Shown: one piece after another, positions 8,904-17,209 of the stretch | How positions within the stretch are numbered: position 1 is the stretch's first letter | Layout: each line of letters begins with the position of its first letter | From: Chromohalobacter marismortui | GTDB taxonomy: Bacteria > Pseudomonadota > Gammaproteobacteria > Pseudomonadales > Halomonadaceae | Direction: 5' to 3' | Length of the DNA stretch: 64,000 bases | Assembly (NCBI RefSeq): GCF_004364315.1 | Contig: NZ_SOBR01000001.1 | Coordinates: forward strand, 434,001 to 498,000 | Made by a program: the position numbers and the translations under genes | The notes under the pieces: model-generated | The model's database searches: none | The model's input: only the letters and a program-made list of their open reading frames with translations | What the model was told of the DNA's origin: nothing

Positions 8904-9814
8904 GAGTCGGTGGTGCACTGGCGTGTGTCTTGATGCTGTTGATGGCGGGGTGTGCGAGCGATCGTGGTGGCCGCTATGCGCAGCAACGCGATGCGTATCC
9001 GGATACACCGCCGGATGTTTCCCAGGTGCCGGACGCGGTCCCCAAGGTCGAACCACTTGCCGAGAGCGGCAATGGTCCTACCTATGAGGTATGGGGCAAG
9101 ACTTACCACGTGTTGCGCGAGGCGAGCGACTACCAGGCGGAGGGCAAGGCCTCATGGTACGGCACCAAGTTCCAGGGCTATGACACCGCCAGTGGTGAGC
9201 CTTACGACATGTACAAGATGACAGCGGCTCATCGAACGCTGCCCTTGCCGACGTACGCGCGCGTCACAAACCTCGACAATGGGCGTGACGTCATCGTCAG
9301 AATCAACGATCGAGGTCCGTTTCATGGCGATCGCTTGATCGATCTCTCCTATGCCGCGGCGGCACGCCTCAAGCTTCTCGATGCCGGTACGGGGAGAGTG
9401 CGCGTTGAAGCTATTGACCCCAGGCAGTGGGCCGAGCAGCATAAGCGCACTGAGCCCTCGCCTGCCAAAGGGGGAATGGCCAGGGCGTCCTCTGGGGCAC
9501 CGGTTTCAGGCACGGCGCAGAGGGCAGAAGAGAAGGCCCCGGCCGCCGAAGCGCCTCGACAAGGTCGTGTCACCGAGCGCCAGGGGAGCATGCAGTATGT
9601 CCAGGTCGCGGCACTGAGTTCCGTGGCCCGGGCCAAGGCGCTGGAAAAGCGCTTGCAAGCAAGCGTATCGCGTCCGGTACGCATACGCAGGAAGGCGTCA
9701 TTGTATCGCGTCCAGGTGGGTCCTGTGCGTGATGCTTCGCAACTTGATTCCATCAAAGCGGAATTGCAAGCGGCGGGATTTGATCAGTCGTTTGTCGTTT
9801 CCGCCACCGAGTAA
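8900..9814 (+). CDS. rlpA: Septal-ring lipoprotein RlpA (lytic transglycosylase, SPOR domain)
   Basis: RlpA is an outer-membrane lipoprotein. In Pseudomonas it cleaves denuded glycan strands lacking stem peptides. The 304-residue protein has a lipobox (LMAGC, lipidated Cys18) and a low-complexity stretch. The double-psi beta-barrel follows (EGKASWYGTKFQGYDTASGE ... AHRTLPLPTYARVTN ... VRINDRGPF, about residues 82-175). After an Ala/Pro-rich linker comes a C-terminal SPOR domain (about 228-304, YVQVAALSS ... YRVQVGPV) that targets septal denuded glycans. The GASWYG and NDRGPF blocks are diagnostic. It is coupled to mltB by an ATGA overlap, pairing two lytic enzymes in one transcript. Confidence 0.96.
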   Translation: MRVGGALACVLMLLMAGCASDRGGRYAQQRDAYPDTPPDVSQVPDAVPKVEPLAESGNGPTYEVWGKTYHVLREASDYQAEGKASWYGTKFQGYDTASGEPYDMYKMTAAHRTLPLPTYARVTNLDNGRDVIVRINDRGPFHGDRLIDLSYAAAARLKLLDAGTGRVRVEAIDPRQWAEQHKRTEPSPAKGGMARASSGAPVSGTAQRAEEKAPAAEAPRQGRVTERQGSMQYVQVAALSSVARAKALEKRLQASVSRPVRIRRKASLYRVQVGPVRDASQLDSIKAELQAAGFDQSFVVSATE

Positions 9815-9839
9815 CCCCCGCTTAGCGAGAAACGTTGTC

Positions 9840-11042
9840 ATGAGAGTGTGTGCCCGATCATTATTGTTCTATGTCGTCTTGCTGGTCACGCTATGTGTTG
9901 GCGGCCTTCTTCCCACGGTGCAAGCCGAGTCTCGACCGCAACCTTCGCCGGTGCCGTCCTCGATGGTGCCTTCGCCGCCTGAATTATCGGCAACCGCTTG
10001 GGTGTTGATGGACGCCAACAGTGGGAAGATCCTGGTCGAGCATAATGCCGACAAGGAGTTGCCGCCGGCCAGTCTGACCAAGATGATGACCGCCTATATC
10101 GTCGAGCGTGAAATCGATGCCGGCAATATCAGTGGCGACGACAAGGTGACGATCAGTGAGCATGCCTGGCGTACCGGAGGCTCGCGGATGTTCCTCAAGC
10201 CGGGTAGCCAGGTCAGTATCAACAATCTCCTCAAGGGTGTCGTGGTGCAGTCGGGCAATGATGCCAGCGTTGCCTTGGCGGAATATGTCGCGGGCAGTAC
10301 TGATGCATTCGCCGACCTGATGAATCAGCAAGCCGCGCGCATGAACCTCAAGCATACGCATTTCATGAATCCTACCGGCTTGCCACATGACGACCACTAT
10401 TCGTCGGCACATGATCTGGCGGTCATCGCCCAGCACATCATCAAGGATTACCCTGACCACTATGAAATGTACTCACAGAAGTACTTTACGTGGAACGATA
10501 TCCGCCAACCCAACCGTAACCGGTTGTTATGGCGCGACCCCAACGTCGATGGCTTGAAAACCGGGCATACCGATGCCGCCGGCTATTGCCTGGTGGCGTC
10601 AGCAAAAGAAGATGGTACACGCTTGATTGCGGTGGTCATGGGGACTGACTCTGACGAAGCGCGCGCACAAGAAACCCAGAAGCTGCTCAGTTATGGCTTT
10701 CGTTTCTTCGAGACGCAACAGCTCTATAAGAGCGGCGCAGTACTCAACAAGCCACGTGTCTGGGGGGGCGAGCAGGATACGCTACGCCTGGGGGTGGCCA
10801 GTGATGTCTTCATCACGGTGCCGCGTGGTCGTATCGATGACCTCAATGCTCAGCTGGATATTCGTAAAACCATCAACGCACCGGTCGAGCAAGGAGAGCA
10901 GCTTGGCACGTTGAAGATCAAGCTCAATGGAAAGGTGCTCGACGAGCGGCCCCTGGTCGCCCTGGAACCCGTTCCCGAAGGTGGCTTTTTCAAGCGCCTC
11001 TGGGATAGCGTACTGCAATTCGTGTATGGGTTCTTCGACTGA
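9840..11042 (+). CDS. dacA: D-alanyl-D-alanine carboxypeptidase (PBP5/6 family)
   Basis: This enzyme trims the terminal D-Ala from pentapeptide stems in the periplasm and so controls cross-linking. The 400-residue protein starts MRVCARSLLF and has a signal peptide ending near VQA/ES (residue 29). It has the three penicillin-binding motifs SLTK (78-81), SGN (138-140) and KTG (240-242), the PBP5 C-terminal beta domain, and an amphipathic C-terminal helix (FFKRLWDSVLQFVYGFF) that anchors it to the inner membrane. An ORF start further upstream would lie inside rlpA and lacks a signal peptide, so ATG 9840 is preferred. The symbol dacA is by family; dacC cannot be excluded. Confidence 0.96.
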   Translation: MRVCARSLLFYVVLLVTLCVGGLLPTVQAESRPQPSPVPSSMVPSPPELSATAWVLMDANSGKILVEHNADKELPPASLTKMMTAYIVEREIDAGNISGDDKVTISEHAWRTGGSRMFLKPGSQVSINNLLKGVVVQSGNDASVALAEYVAGSTDAFADLMNQQAARMNLKHTHFMNPTGLPHDDHYSSAHDLAVIAQHIIKDYPDHYEMYSQKYFTWNDIRQPNRNRLLWRDPNVDGLKTGHTDAAGYCLVASAKEDGTRLIAVVMGTDSDEARAQETQKLLSYGFRFFETQQLYKSGAVLNKPRVWGGEQDTLRLGVASDVFITVPRGRIDDLNAQLDIRKTINAPVEQGEQLGTLKIKLNGKVLDERPLVALEPVPEGGFFKRLWDSVLQFVYGFFD

Positions 11043-11089
11043 TCAGGAATGGAACTCGCCAAGGGTGAAGCGGTTCGGCGGCTTTGCCC

Positions 11090-11118
11090 TTGGTCGCTAC
11101 GTCAAGGTTGAGTAAAAT
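11090..11118 (+). promoter_or_regulatory. Probable sigma-70 promoter for ybeD-lipB
   Basis: TTGGTC at 11090-11095 and TAAAAT at 11113-11118 are separated by exactly 17 bp, 41 bp before the ybeD start. This would separate ybeD-lipB from the mrdA-dacA transcript. Just upstream, CCAAGGG (11059-11065) and CCCTTGG (11087-11093) could pair across a 21-nt loop after dacA, but there is no U-run. Confidence 0.5.
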
Positions 11119-11158
11119 ACTCGGAAATGTCATTCCGAACCTATCGTGAGGCGTCCGC

Positions 11159-11455
11159 ATGAAACAAGTTTCGCCTACCGTGCAGGATGGGACGCAGGAC
11201 GCGCCCAAGATCGAGTTCCCCTGCCAGTATCCTATCAAGATCGTCGGCGACGCGGCCCCGGACTTCAAGGTCACGGTGGTCGATATCGTCGAGCAACACG
11301 CGCCTGGCTTCGACCGTCGCAGCGTGCGCATGGTCGATAGTCGCAATGGTCGCTTTCAATCCGTGCGTGTGGTGATTCACGCCACCGGACAAGATCAGCT
11401 CAATGCACTGTTCCATTCGCTGAAGGCGACGGGCCGTGTGCATATGGTGCTGTAG
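11159..11455 (+). CDS. ybeD: DUF493 family protein YbeD
   Basis: This is a 98-residue protein of the YbeD/DUF493 family, an ACT-like ferredoxin-fold regulator whose exact role is not settled. Family features are the CQYPIKIVGDAAPDFKVTVVDIVEQHAP core, VRVVIHATGQDQLNALF and the C-terminal KATGRVHMVL. Its position between dacA and lipB is the same in E. coli and Pseudomonas (dacA-ybeD-lipB). This suggests a link to lipoate metabolism or only conserved linkage. The stop codon is within 6 bp of the lipB start, so the two are coupled. Confidence 0.94.
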   Translation: MKQVSPTVQDGTQDAPKIEFPCQYPIKIVGDAAPDFKVTVVDIVEQHAPGFDRRSVRMVDSRNGRFQSVRVVIHATGQDQLNALFHSLKATGRVHMVL

Positions 11456-11461
11456 GTGGCG

Positions 11462-12118
11462 ATGAGCGACGAGCGCTCGCCAGTGGCGTTGCATCGCCTG
11501 GGGCGTCGTGCCTATGAACCGGTATGGCAGGCCATGCGCAGGCTTACCGACGAGCGTGATGCCACGACCCCCGATCAATTCTGGCTGGTCGAGCACGAGC
11601 CGGTGTTTACCCAGGGGCAGGCCGGCAAGCCCGAGCATCTGCTCATGCCCGGCGATATTCCAGTCATCGCCACCGATCGTGGGGGGCAGGTGACGTATCA
11701 TGGACCCGGGCAGGTCGTGCTTTATCCATTGATCGACGTGCGTCGTGCCGCACTGGGCGTGCGTGAGCTGGTGTCAGCGCTCGAGAACACGGTGATCGCA
11801 TTGCTGGCCGATTACGGCGTGGAAGCACATGCGCGCCCCGATGCGCCGGGTGTCTATGTCGGCGAGGCCAAGATTGCCTCGCTGGGGTTGCGCATTCGGC
11901 GTGGTGCCAGCTTTCATGGTGTTGCGCTCAACGTCGATGGTGACCTGTCACCCTTCCAGCGTATCAACCCCTGTGGCTATGCCGGCATGGCCATGACGCG
12001 GCTTGCCGATCTGATCGACGACTGCCCGGATAGCGACACGGTCGCCGTCGAGCTGGCCGAGCGGTTAGCTCAAGCATTGGGACGAACGCTCGTGCCGGTC
12101 ACGACCGTCGACGCCTGA
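11462..12118 (+). CDS. lipB: Lipoyl(octanoyl) transferase
   Basis: LipB moves octanoate from octanoyl-ACP to the lipoyl domains of E2 subunits and GcvH. LipA then inserts sulfur. The 218-residue protein carries the signature [12 protein letters not shown] (residues 73-84) and the Cys/Lys pair of the family: Cys171 in INPCGY forms the thioester, and Lys137 in GEAKIASLG activates it. The start is ATG 11462; an in-frame GTG at 11456 is an alternative. It converges on lipA across a shared hairpin terminator, so the two lipoylation genes are tail to tail rather than in one operon. Confidence 0.96.
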   Translation: MSDERSPVALHRLGRRAYEPVWQAMRRLTDERDATTPDQFWLVEHEPVFTQGQAGKPEHLLMPGDIPVIATDRGGQVTYHGPGQVVLYPLIDVRRAALGVRELVSALENTVIALLADYGVEAHARPDAPGVYVGEAKIASLGLRIRRGASFHGVALNVDGDLSPFQRINPCGYAGMAMTRLADLIDDCPDSDTVAVELAERLAQALGRTLVPVTTVDA

Positions 12119-12167
12119 TCGCGTCGCCATTCAGCGTCCTTCCACCTCGAACGACGCGCCTTAATGA

Positions 12168-12205
12168 AAACGGCCCGCCGTGGACTGAGTCCACACGGGC
12201 CGTTT
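12168..12205. terminator. Bidirectional Rho-independent terminator between lipB and lipA
   Basis: An outer stem AAACGGCCCG (12168-12177) pairs with CGGGCCGTTT (12196-12205). An inner stem GTGGAC (12180-12185) pairs with GTCCAC (12189-12194) around a TGA loop. A-rich sequence on one side and TTT on the other serve both strands. Confidence 0.85.
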
Positions 12206-12239
12206 GTCTTGGAGAACCGATACGTGGAAAGCGTGATGC

Positions 12240-13289
12240 TCAGCCGACGTTGACGGCGGCAATGCGGTTGGGGTCGGGGGATTGCCCTGGCACCTCGGCG
12301 GGGTCGGCCAGGCCCAGGTTGTTCTTTTCGAACACCCGGTCGGCGCGATAGCTTGAGCGCACCAACGGCCCCGACGGCACTTCCATGAAGCCTTTGGCCA
12401 AGCCCTGCTGGCGATAGTGCTCGAATTCGTCGGGCGTCACCCAGCGCTCCACCGGCAGGTGGTTGCGAGTCGGCTGCAGGTATTGCCCCAGAGTGACGAT
12501 ATCGACGCCGATCTCGCGCAGGTCGTCGAAGGTCTGCAGGATCTCTTCCTCGGTTTCACCGAGCCCTAGCATGATGCTGGTCTTGGTAATCACCTCGGGG
12601 CGATGGCGCTTGGCGTGCGCCAGGACATCGAGCGTCTTGCGGTAGCCGGCCCGCGGGTCGCGAACACGGCTGGTCAGGCGTTCCACGGTCTCGACGTTCT
12701 GAGCGAACACCTCCAGGCCGGAATCGACGACATCCTCGATGGCACTGGGCACGCCATCGAAGTCCGGCGTCAAGGCTTCCACCGCCACCTGGGGCGTGCG
12801 TGCCTTGATCGCGCGGATGCAGGCGGCGTAGTGACCGGCACCGCCATCGGGCAGGTCGTCGCGGTCCACCGAGGTCAGCACGATGTAGCGCAGGCCCATC
12901 AGTTCCACCGATTCCGCGGTGTTCGCCGGCTCTTCATGATCCAGCCAGCCGCGCGGGTTGCCGGTGTCGACGGCACAGAAACGGCAGGCACGCGTGCAGA
13001 CCGCGCCCATCAGCATGATGGTGGCAGTGCCGTTGCTCCAGCATTCCCCCATGTTCGGACAGTGGGACTCGGCGCAGACGGTGCTGAGCCGGTGTTCCTT
13101 GACGTTGCGCTTGACGGCCTCGAAGCGGTCGCCGCCGGGCATCTGGACGCGCAGCCACTGAGGCTTGCGACCGCCGACGCCGCCTTCGGCAGGCGCGCGC
13201 GTCTTCATGCCATCCTTGATGGCGGCGATGCCCTGATCGTTGCGATATTTCTTGCCGCTGGTGATGCGCTGGGAAGGGGTATCACTCAT
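12240..13289 (-). CDS. lipA: Lipoyl synthase (radical SAM)
   Basis: LipA inserts two sulfur atoms into protein-bound octanoyl groups, using two 4Fe-4S clusters. The 349-residue protein starts [10 protein letters not shown]. The auxiliary cluster ligands are Cys72, Cys77 and Cys83 ([12 protein letters not shown]), with the closing serine of the RSSYRADR motif near the C-terminus. The radical SAM cluster uses Cys98, Cys102 and Cys105 (CTRACRFC). An upstream extension to 13430 is open but has no family similarity. ATG 13289 is preceded by an AGAGG about 10 nt away. The function follows from complete conservation of both clusters. Confidence 0.97.
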   Translation of the reverse strand: MSDTPSQRITSGKKYRNDQGIAAIKDGMKTRAPAEGGVGGRKPQWLRVQMPGGDRFEAVKRNVKEHRLSTVCAESHCPNMGECWSNGTATIMLMGAVCTRACRFCAVDTGNPRGWLDHEEPANTAESVELMGLRYIVLTSVDRDDLPDGGAGHYAACIRAIKARTPQVAVEALTPDFDGVPSAIEDVVDSGLEVFAQNVETVERLTSRVRDPRAGYRKTLDVLAHAKRHRPEVITKTSIMLGLGETEEEILQTFDDLREIGVDIVTLGQYLQPTRNHLPVERWVTPDEFEHYRQQGLAKGFMEVPSGPLVRSSYRADRVFEKNNLGLADPAEVPGQSPDPNRIAAVNVG

Positions 13290-13522
13290 TAGCGTGAGCC
13301 TCTCTGCAAGCCGGCCGACGGCGCCAAGGCGGCGCGACCACGGCATCATCGGAAAGGGGCCGAACGGCGTTTTCCGGATTGCCTGGCACGGCACGGCGAT
13401 GCGTGTATTCATGCGCCAAAGATACCACACAAGGCGTCATTCTGGACAGTTCGACCGGTCATGGCGCGTGGCCCGACGCTCGGCGTGGGCCGAACGCCGG
13501 ACATGGCGGGCCGGTTTGGAGG

Positions 13523-14545
13523 TCATGAGGCAGGCATGGCGCCGAGCACGAGTTTACCGGTGGTGTGTCCGGTTTCGAGGCGCCGGTGCGCTTCGCCGAG
13601 GTTGGCCGGTGTCAGCGGGCCGACGATATCGCTGAGCGTACTGCGCAGGCGGCCGGCGTCGAAATGCGCGGCCAATGTCGCCAGGATCTGCCCTTGATGG
13701 GCGATATCGGCACCATGCAACGGCCGTGCGAACATGAACTCCCAACTGAACGTCACTGCCTTGCCTTGCAGGGCATTGAGATCGACGGGTTTCTGCGTCT
13801 CGGCGATGGCCACGATATGCCCCAGCGGGCGGATGAGCGTCACCATGTTATTCCAGTGATCGCCAATATCGTGGCAATTGAAGATGTAGTCGACCTGCTC
13901 GTGACCGGCCTGTTGCATGTTCGCCACGAGATCGTGGTGATCGACGACCTCGTGCGCGCCCAAGCGTCGGCACCATTCGGCGGAGGTGTCGCGCGATGCC
14001 GTGGCGATGACCTTGATGCCGGTGAGCTGCCGCGCCAGTTGAATCGCGATCGAGCCGACACCGCCGGCGCCATTAATGATCAGCAGGGTCTGGTCGCGGT
14101 GCGTAGCGTCACCTTGCGAGAGCCTGAGCTTGTCGAACAGGGCCTCCCAGGCAGTGAGTGCCGTCAGCGGCATGGCGGCCGCTTCCTCGGCGCTCAATTG
14201 GCTCGGTGCCTTGGCGGCCAGGCGCGCATCGACGAGTTGGTATTCGGCGTTGCAGCCGGGACGCTCGACCTCGCCGGCATAGTACACGCGATCTCCCGGG
14301 GCGAAGTGCTCGACGTTGGCGCCGACGCTCTCCACCCGGCCCGCGGCGTCCCAGCCGAGTACATTGTGCTGATCGCTGGGCAGAAAAGCGCCCTGACGAA
14401 TCTTGGTATCCACCGGATTGACGGATACTGCGTCGATGCGCACGAGGAGGTCCCCTTCACCGGGGGTGGGCATCTCGCGTTCGTGAAGTTCGAAAGCGTC
14501 CAGGGGCGCTGCTTGAGGCTGGCCCGCGGTGGCGACTACTCGCAT
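13523..14545 (-). CDS. Zinc-type alcohol dehydrogenase-like / quinone oxidoreductase
   Basis: This is a 340-residue medium-chain dehydrogenase/reductase. The GroES-like domain (GWDAAGRVESVGANVEHFAPGDRVYY) is followed by a Rossmann fold with the nucleotide-binding GAGGVG at residues 159-164. The four-cysteine structural zinc loop of classical alcohol dehydrogenases is absent. The closest description is therefore the zinc-binding alcohol dehydrogenase (ZADH1/quinone reductase-like) family, which probably reduces quinones or enones with NADPH. The substrate cannot be told from the sequence. The start at ATG 14545 has AGGGAG 6 nt upstream and excludes 12 residues of a longer ORF. It lies between lipA and the LysR gene on the same strand with no clear operon partner. 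Confidence 0.85.
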   Translation of the reverse strand: MRVVATAGQPQAAPLDAFELHEREMPTPGEGDLLVRIDAVSVNPVDTKIRQGAFLPSDQHNVLGWDAAGRVESVGANVEHFAPGDRVYYAGEVERPGCNAEYQLVDARLAAKAPSQLSAEEAAAMPLTALTAWEALFDKLRLSQGDATHRDQTLLIINGAGGVGSIAIQLARQLTGIKVIATASRDTSAEWCRRLGAHEVVDHHDLVANMQQAGHEQVDYIFNCHDIGDHWNNMVTLIRPLGHIVAIAETQKPVDLNALQGKAVTFSWEFMFARPLHGADIAHQGQILATLAAHFDAGRLRSTLSDIVGPLTPANLGEAHRRLETGHTTGKLVLGAMPAS

Positions 14546-14632
14546 GACTGACTCCCTATGAAAAGCAAAACATGATGACACTGCTGTCTAGATGAGGGCC
14601 GTGCCGGATGGAGTCAAGTCGACAGAACGGAT

Positions 14633-15607
14633 TCAAGGCGTACAGGCGAAGCTGGGGCCGGGTGCGGGGACCAGTGGTGCCTTGAAATGGGCGTTCAGCT
14701 CCGGCAGCAGTTCCCTGACGAAACGCAGGAAGAGCTCGGTCACGGGCGTGGGGTAGCGATCCTTGGGGTGCACGGTGCACCAGGACCTGCGCAGCGGAAA
14801 GCCGGGCAGCGTCGGTGAGGCCAGAAGGCCCGACGCGAGTTCGAGCTGTACCGCCAGGCGGGGCAGCACGGCGACCCCGAGGTGCGCCATGACGCCCTGT
14901 TTGATGGCCTCGTTGGTGCCGAGCTCGAGGGTATGACGTAGCGACACCCGCTCGCGGGCGACGAAGTCCTCGAAGGCGGTGCGCGTTCCCGAGCCGGGCT
15001 CACGCATGAGGACGTAATAGCGCGTGAAATCCTCGAGGGTAGGGGATTCGGCCGTCAGCAGTGGATGCCCGGGCCACACCACGGGAATCATTTCATTGTC
15101 GAGAATCGGCATGAAGGCGAGATTGGCATCCTCGGGCACCATGCCCATGATCACCAGGTCATCGCGGCGTTCGGCGAGACGCTCCAGAGCCTGCCCGCGG
15201 TTGCAGACGCGCAGGCGTACCTGAACTTCCGGATAGCGTGCGCGAAAGCGTGCCAGGATGTGAGGCACCACGTACTGTGCGGTGCTCACCGCGGCGAGGT
15301 TGAGCTCGCCGCGGATGGTCCCTGCCAGTTCGGAAAGCTCCATCTGCAGGCTCGACACCTGGCCGAAGATCGACTGCACCGAGGCGGCCAATGCATCGGC
15401 GGCGGGGAGGACGTGCAGCGTTTTGCCTGCGTACTTGAAGAGAGGCTGTTCGAGTGCCTGCTCGAGTTGGCGAATCTGAGCGCTGACGGCGGGCTGCGTC
15501 AGGCCGAGTTGTTCGGCTGCACGCGAGTAAGACTGCTGCCGGTGCACGGCCTGGAAGACCTGCAATTGGCGAAAGGTCAGGCGGTTGAGCAAATTGGGTC
15601 GTGACAT
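14633..15607 (-). CDS. LysR-type regulator, probably of pyruvate carboxylase
   Basis: This is a 324-residue LysR protein. The winged helix-turn-helix occupies roughly residues 8-66 (FRQLQVFQAVHRQQSYSRAA, then LGLTQPAVSAQIRQLEQAL), followed by a periplasmic-binding-like effector domain. It resembles the CbbR subgroup in its N-terminus. It diverges from pycA with 173 bp between the starts, the usual layout for a LysR gene and its target. Pseudomonas aeruginosa has the same pair, with PycR next to pycAB. A dyad, ATAAGC-TATT-GCTTAT, lies at 15626-15641 between them. Regulation of pycAB is inferred from this arrangement. The effector is unknown. Confidence 0.9.
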   Translation of the reverse strand: MSRPNLLNRLTFRQLQVFQAVHRQQSYSRAAEQLGLTQPAVSAQIRQLEQALEQPLFKYAGKTLHVLPAADALAASVQSIFGQVSSLQMELSELAGTIRGELNLAAVSTAQYVVPHILARFRARYPEVQVRLRVCNRGQALERLAERRDDLVIMGMVPEDANLAFMPILDNEMIPVVWPGHPLLTAESPTLEDFTRYYVLMREPGSGTRTAFEDFVARERVSLRHTLELGTNEAIKQGVMAHLGVAVLPRLAVQLELASGLLASPTLPGFPLRRSWCTVHPKDRYPTPVTELFLRFVRELLPELNAHFKAPLVPAPGPSFACTP

Positions 15608-15625
15608 GACGTCCCCGGCGTGGTC

Positions 15626-15641
15626 ATAAGCTATTGCTTAT
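15626..15641. promoter_or_regulatory. Putative LysR operator dyad
   Basis: A perfect inverted repeat, ATAAGC with 4-bp spacer TATT and GCTTAT, lies 19 bp upstream of the LysR start and 140 bp upstream of pycA. The AT-rich dyad form and its position in the divergent intergenic region fit a LysR-type binding site. Confidence 0.5.
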
Positions 15642-15730
15642 AGCGTGGCAAAAAAATATCAATTTTTCTATTGGTCCTTCGGTGGGTAGCGTGAGAGGAC
15701 GGATAACAAGCACGCTACGACCCAAACGGA

Positions 15731-15759
15731 CGCCCAGCTAACCGACGGTTAGCTGGGCG
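15731..15759 (+). promoter_or_regulatory. Perfect 13-bp hairpin in the pycA leader
   Basis: CGCCCAGCTAACC (15731-15743) and GGTTAGCTGGGCG (15747-15759) are exact reverse complements separated by GAC. The hairpin ends 21 nt before the GTG start of pycA, next to the GGAGGG ribosome-binding site (about 15769-15774). No U-run follows, so it is not a simple terminator. It may be an RNA element acting on translation, or a protein-binding palindrome. Confidence 0.6.
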
Positions 15760-15780
15760 CCTGAAACCGGAGGGCAGACG

Positions 15781-17196
15781 GTGTTCAAGAAACTTCTCAT
15801 CGCCAATCGTGGCGAAATCGCTGTACGCATTGTACGCGCCTGCGCCGAGATGGGCATCCGCTCGGTGGCGATCTACACCGAACCCGATCGCTTCGCGCTG
15901 CACGTCAAGCGCGCCGATGAGGCGCATTTCGTGGGCGAAGATCCGTTGGCGGGTTACCTCGATCCGCGACGTATCGTCGATCTGGCCCGCGAAACGGGGT
16001 GTGACGCGATCCACCCCGGCTACGGCTTCCTTTCGGAAAATGCCGATTTCGCACGTATCTGCGAAGACGCCGGTCTCGCCTTCGTGGGGCCGGATGCCAG
16101 CGTGATCGCGCGGATGGGCGACAAGACGGCCGCACGTGCGGCGATGCGTGACGCCGGCGTCCCCGTGACGCCGGGGTCGGACGGCAACCTCGAGACCTGT
16201 GTCGAGGCCTTGTCGCTGGCCGAGACCATCGGCTATCCGGTCATGCTCAAGGCGACTTCAGGGGGCGGGGGCCGTGGCATTCGCCGTTGCGATACCCCGG
16301 CGCAGCTCGAGCAGGGCTGGGAGCGGGTGATCTCCGAGGCGACCAAGGCATTTGGCAGTGCCGACGTGTTCATGGAGAAATGCGTCGTCGAGCCACATCA
16401 CATCGAGGTGCAGATCCTCGCCGATAGCGTCGGCAACGTGATTCATCTCTTCGAGCGGGACTGTTCGATCCAGCGTCGCAACCAGAAGCTCATCGAGATC
16501 GCACCGAGCCCTCAGCTGACGCCCGAACAGCGGGCCTACGTCGGTGAAATGGCGGTTCGCGCGGCCAGCGCGGTGGGTTACGAGAATGCCGGCACCGTGG
16601 AGTTCCTCGTCAAGGGCAATGAGGTCTACTTCATGGAGATGAATACTCGGGTGCAGGTCGAGCACACCATCTCCGAAGCGATCACCGGGGTGGATATCGT
16701 GCGCGAGCAACTGCGCATCGCCGCGGGGCTCAAGCTCGCCTACCGCCAGGAAGACATACGCCACCACGGCTACGCGATCCAGTTCCGCATCAACGCCGAG
16801 GACCCCAAGAACGATTTCTTGCCGTCGTTCGGGCGCATCACGCGGTACTACGCCCCCGGCGGACCGGGGGTGCGCACCGATACCGCGATCTACACCGGCT
16901 ATACGATTCCGCCGTACTTCGACTCCATGTGCCTGAAACTGATCGTGTGGGGCATGAGCTGGGAGGAAACCCTCGATCGAGGGATTCGTGCCCTCAATGA
17001 CATGCGTCTACAGGGGGTCAAGACCACCGCACCTTATTATCAGGAAATCCTGCGCCACCCCGATTTTCGTAGCGGGCATTTCGACACCGGTTTCGTGCCC
17101 AATCATCCCGAGTTGCTCAATTACTCGGTCAAGCGCAATCCCGAGGAAGTCGCTCTGGCGATTGCCGCCGCCATCGCCGCCCACGCCGGTCTATAA
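15781..17196 (+). CDS. pycA: Pyruvate carboxylase subunit A (biotin carboxylase)
   Basis: This subunit carboxylates biotin using ATP and bicarbonate, the first half of pyruvate-to-oxaloacetate conversion. The 471-residue protein begins at GTG 15781 (MFKKLLIANRGEIAVRIVRA), with GGAGGG upstream. Family blocks are GYGFLSENADFA at 80-91, the ATP-grasp glycine loop KATSGGGGRGIR at 157-168, and EMNTRVQVEH. It resembles AccC, but it is followed directly by a carboxyltransferase/BCCP subunit rather than paired with accB. That makes it the A subunit of the two-subunit (Pseudomonas/Methanococcus type) pyruvate carboxylase. Only 13 bp separate it from pycB. The likely role is anaplerotic supply of oxaloacetate. 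Confidence 0.95.
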   Translation: MFKKLLIANRGEIAVRIVRACAEMGIRSVAIYTEPDRFALHVKRADEAHFVGEDPLAGYLDPRRIVDLARETGCDAIHPGYGFLSENADFARICEDAGLAFVGPDASVIARMGDKTAARAAMRDAGVPVTPGSDGNLETCVEALSLAETIGYPVMLKATSGGGGRGIRRCDTPAQLEQGWERVISEATKAFGSADVFMEKCVVEPHHIEVQILADSVGNVIHLFERDCSIQRRNQKLIEIAPSPQLTPEQRAYVGEMAVRAASAVGYENAGTVEFLVKGNEVYFMEMNTRVQVEHTISEAITGVDIVREQLRIAAGLKLAYRQEDIRHHGYAIQFRINAEDPKNDFLPSFGRITRYYAPGGPGVRTDTAIYTGYTIPPYFDSMCLKLIVWGMSWEETLDRGIRALNDMRLQGVKTTAPYYQEILRHPDFRSGHFDTGFVPNHPELLNYSVKRNPEEVALAIAAAIAAHAGL

Positions 17197-17209
17197 GGAG
17201 ATACCCATC

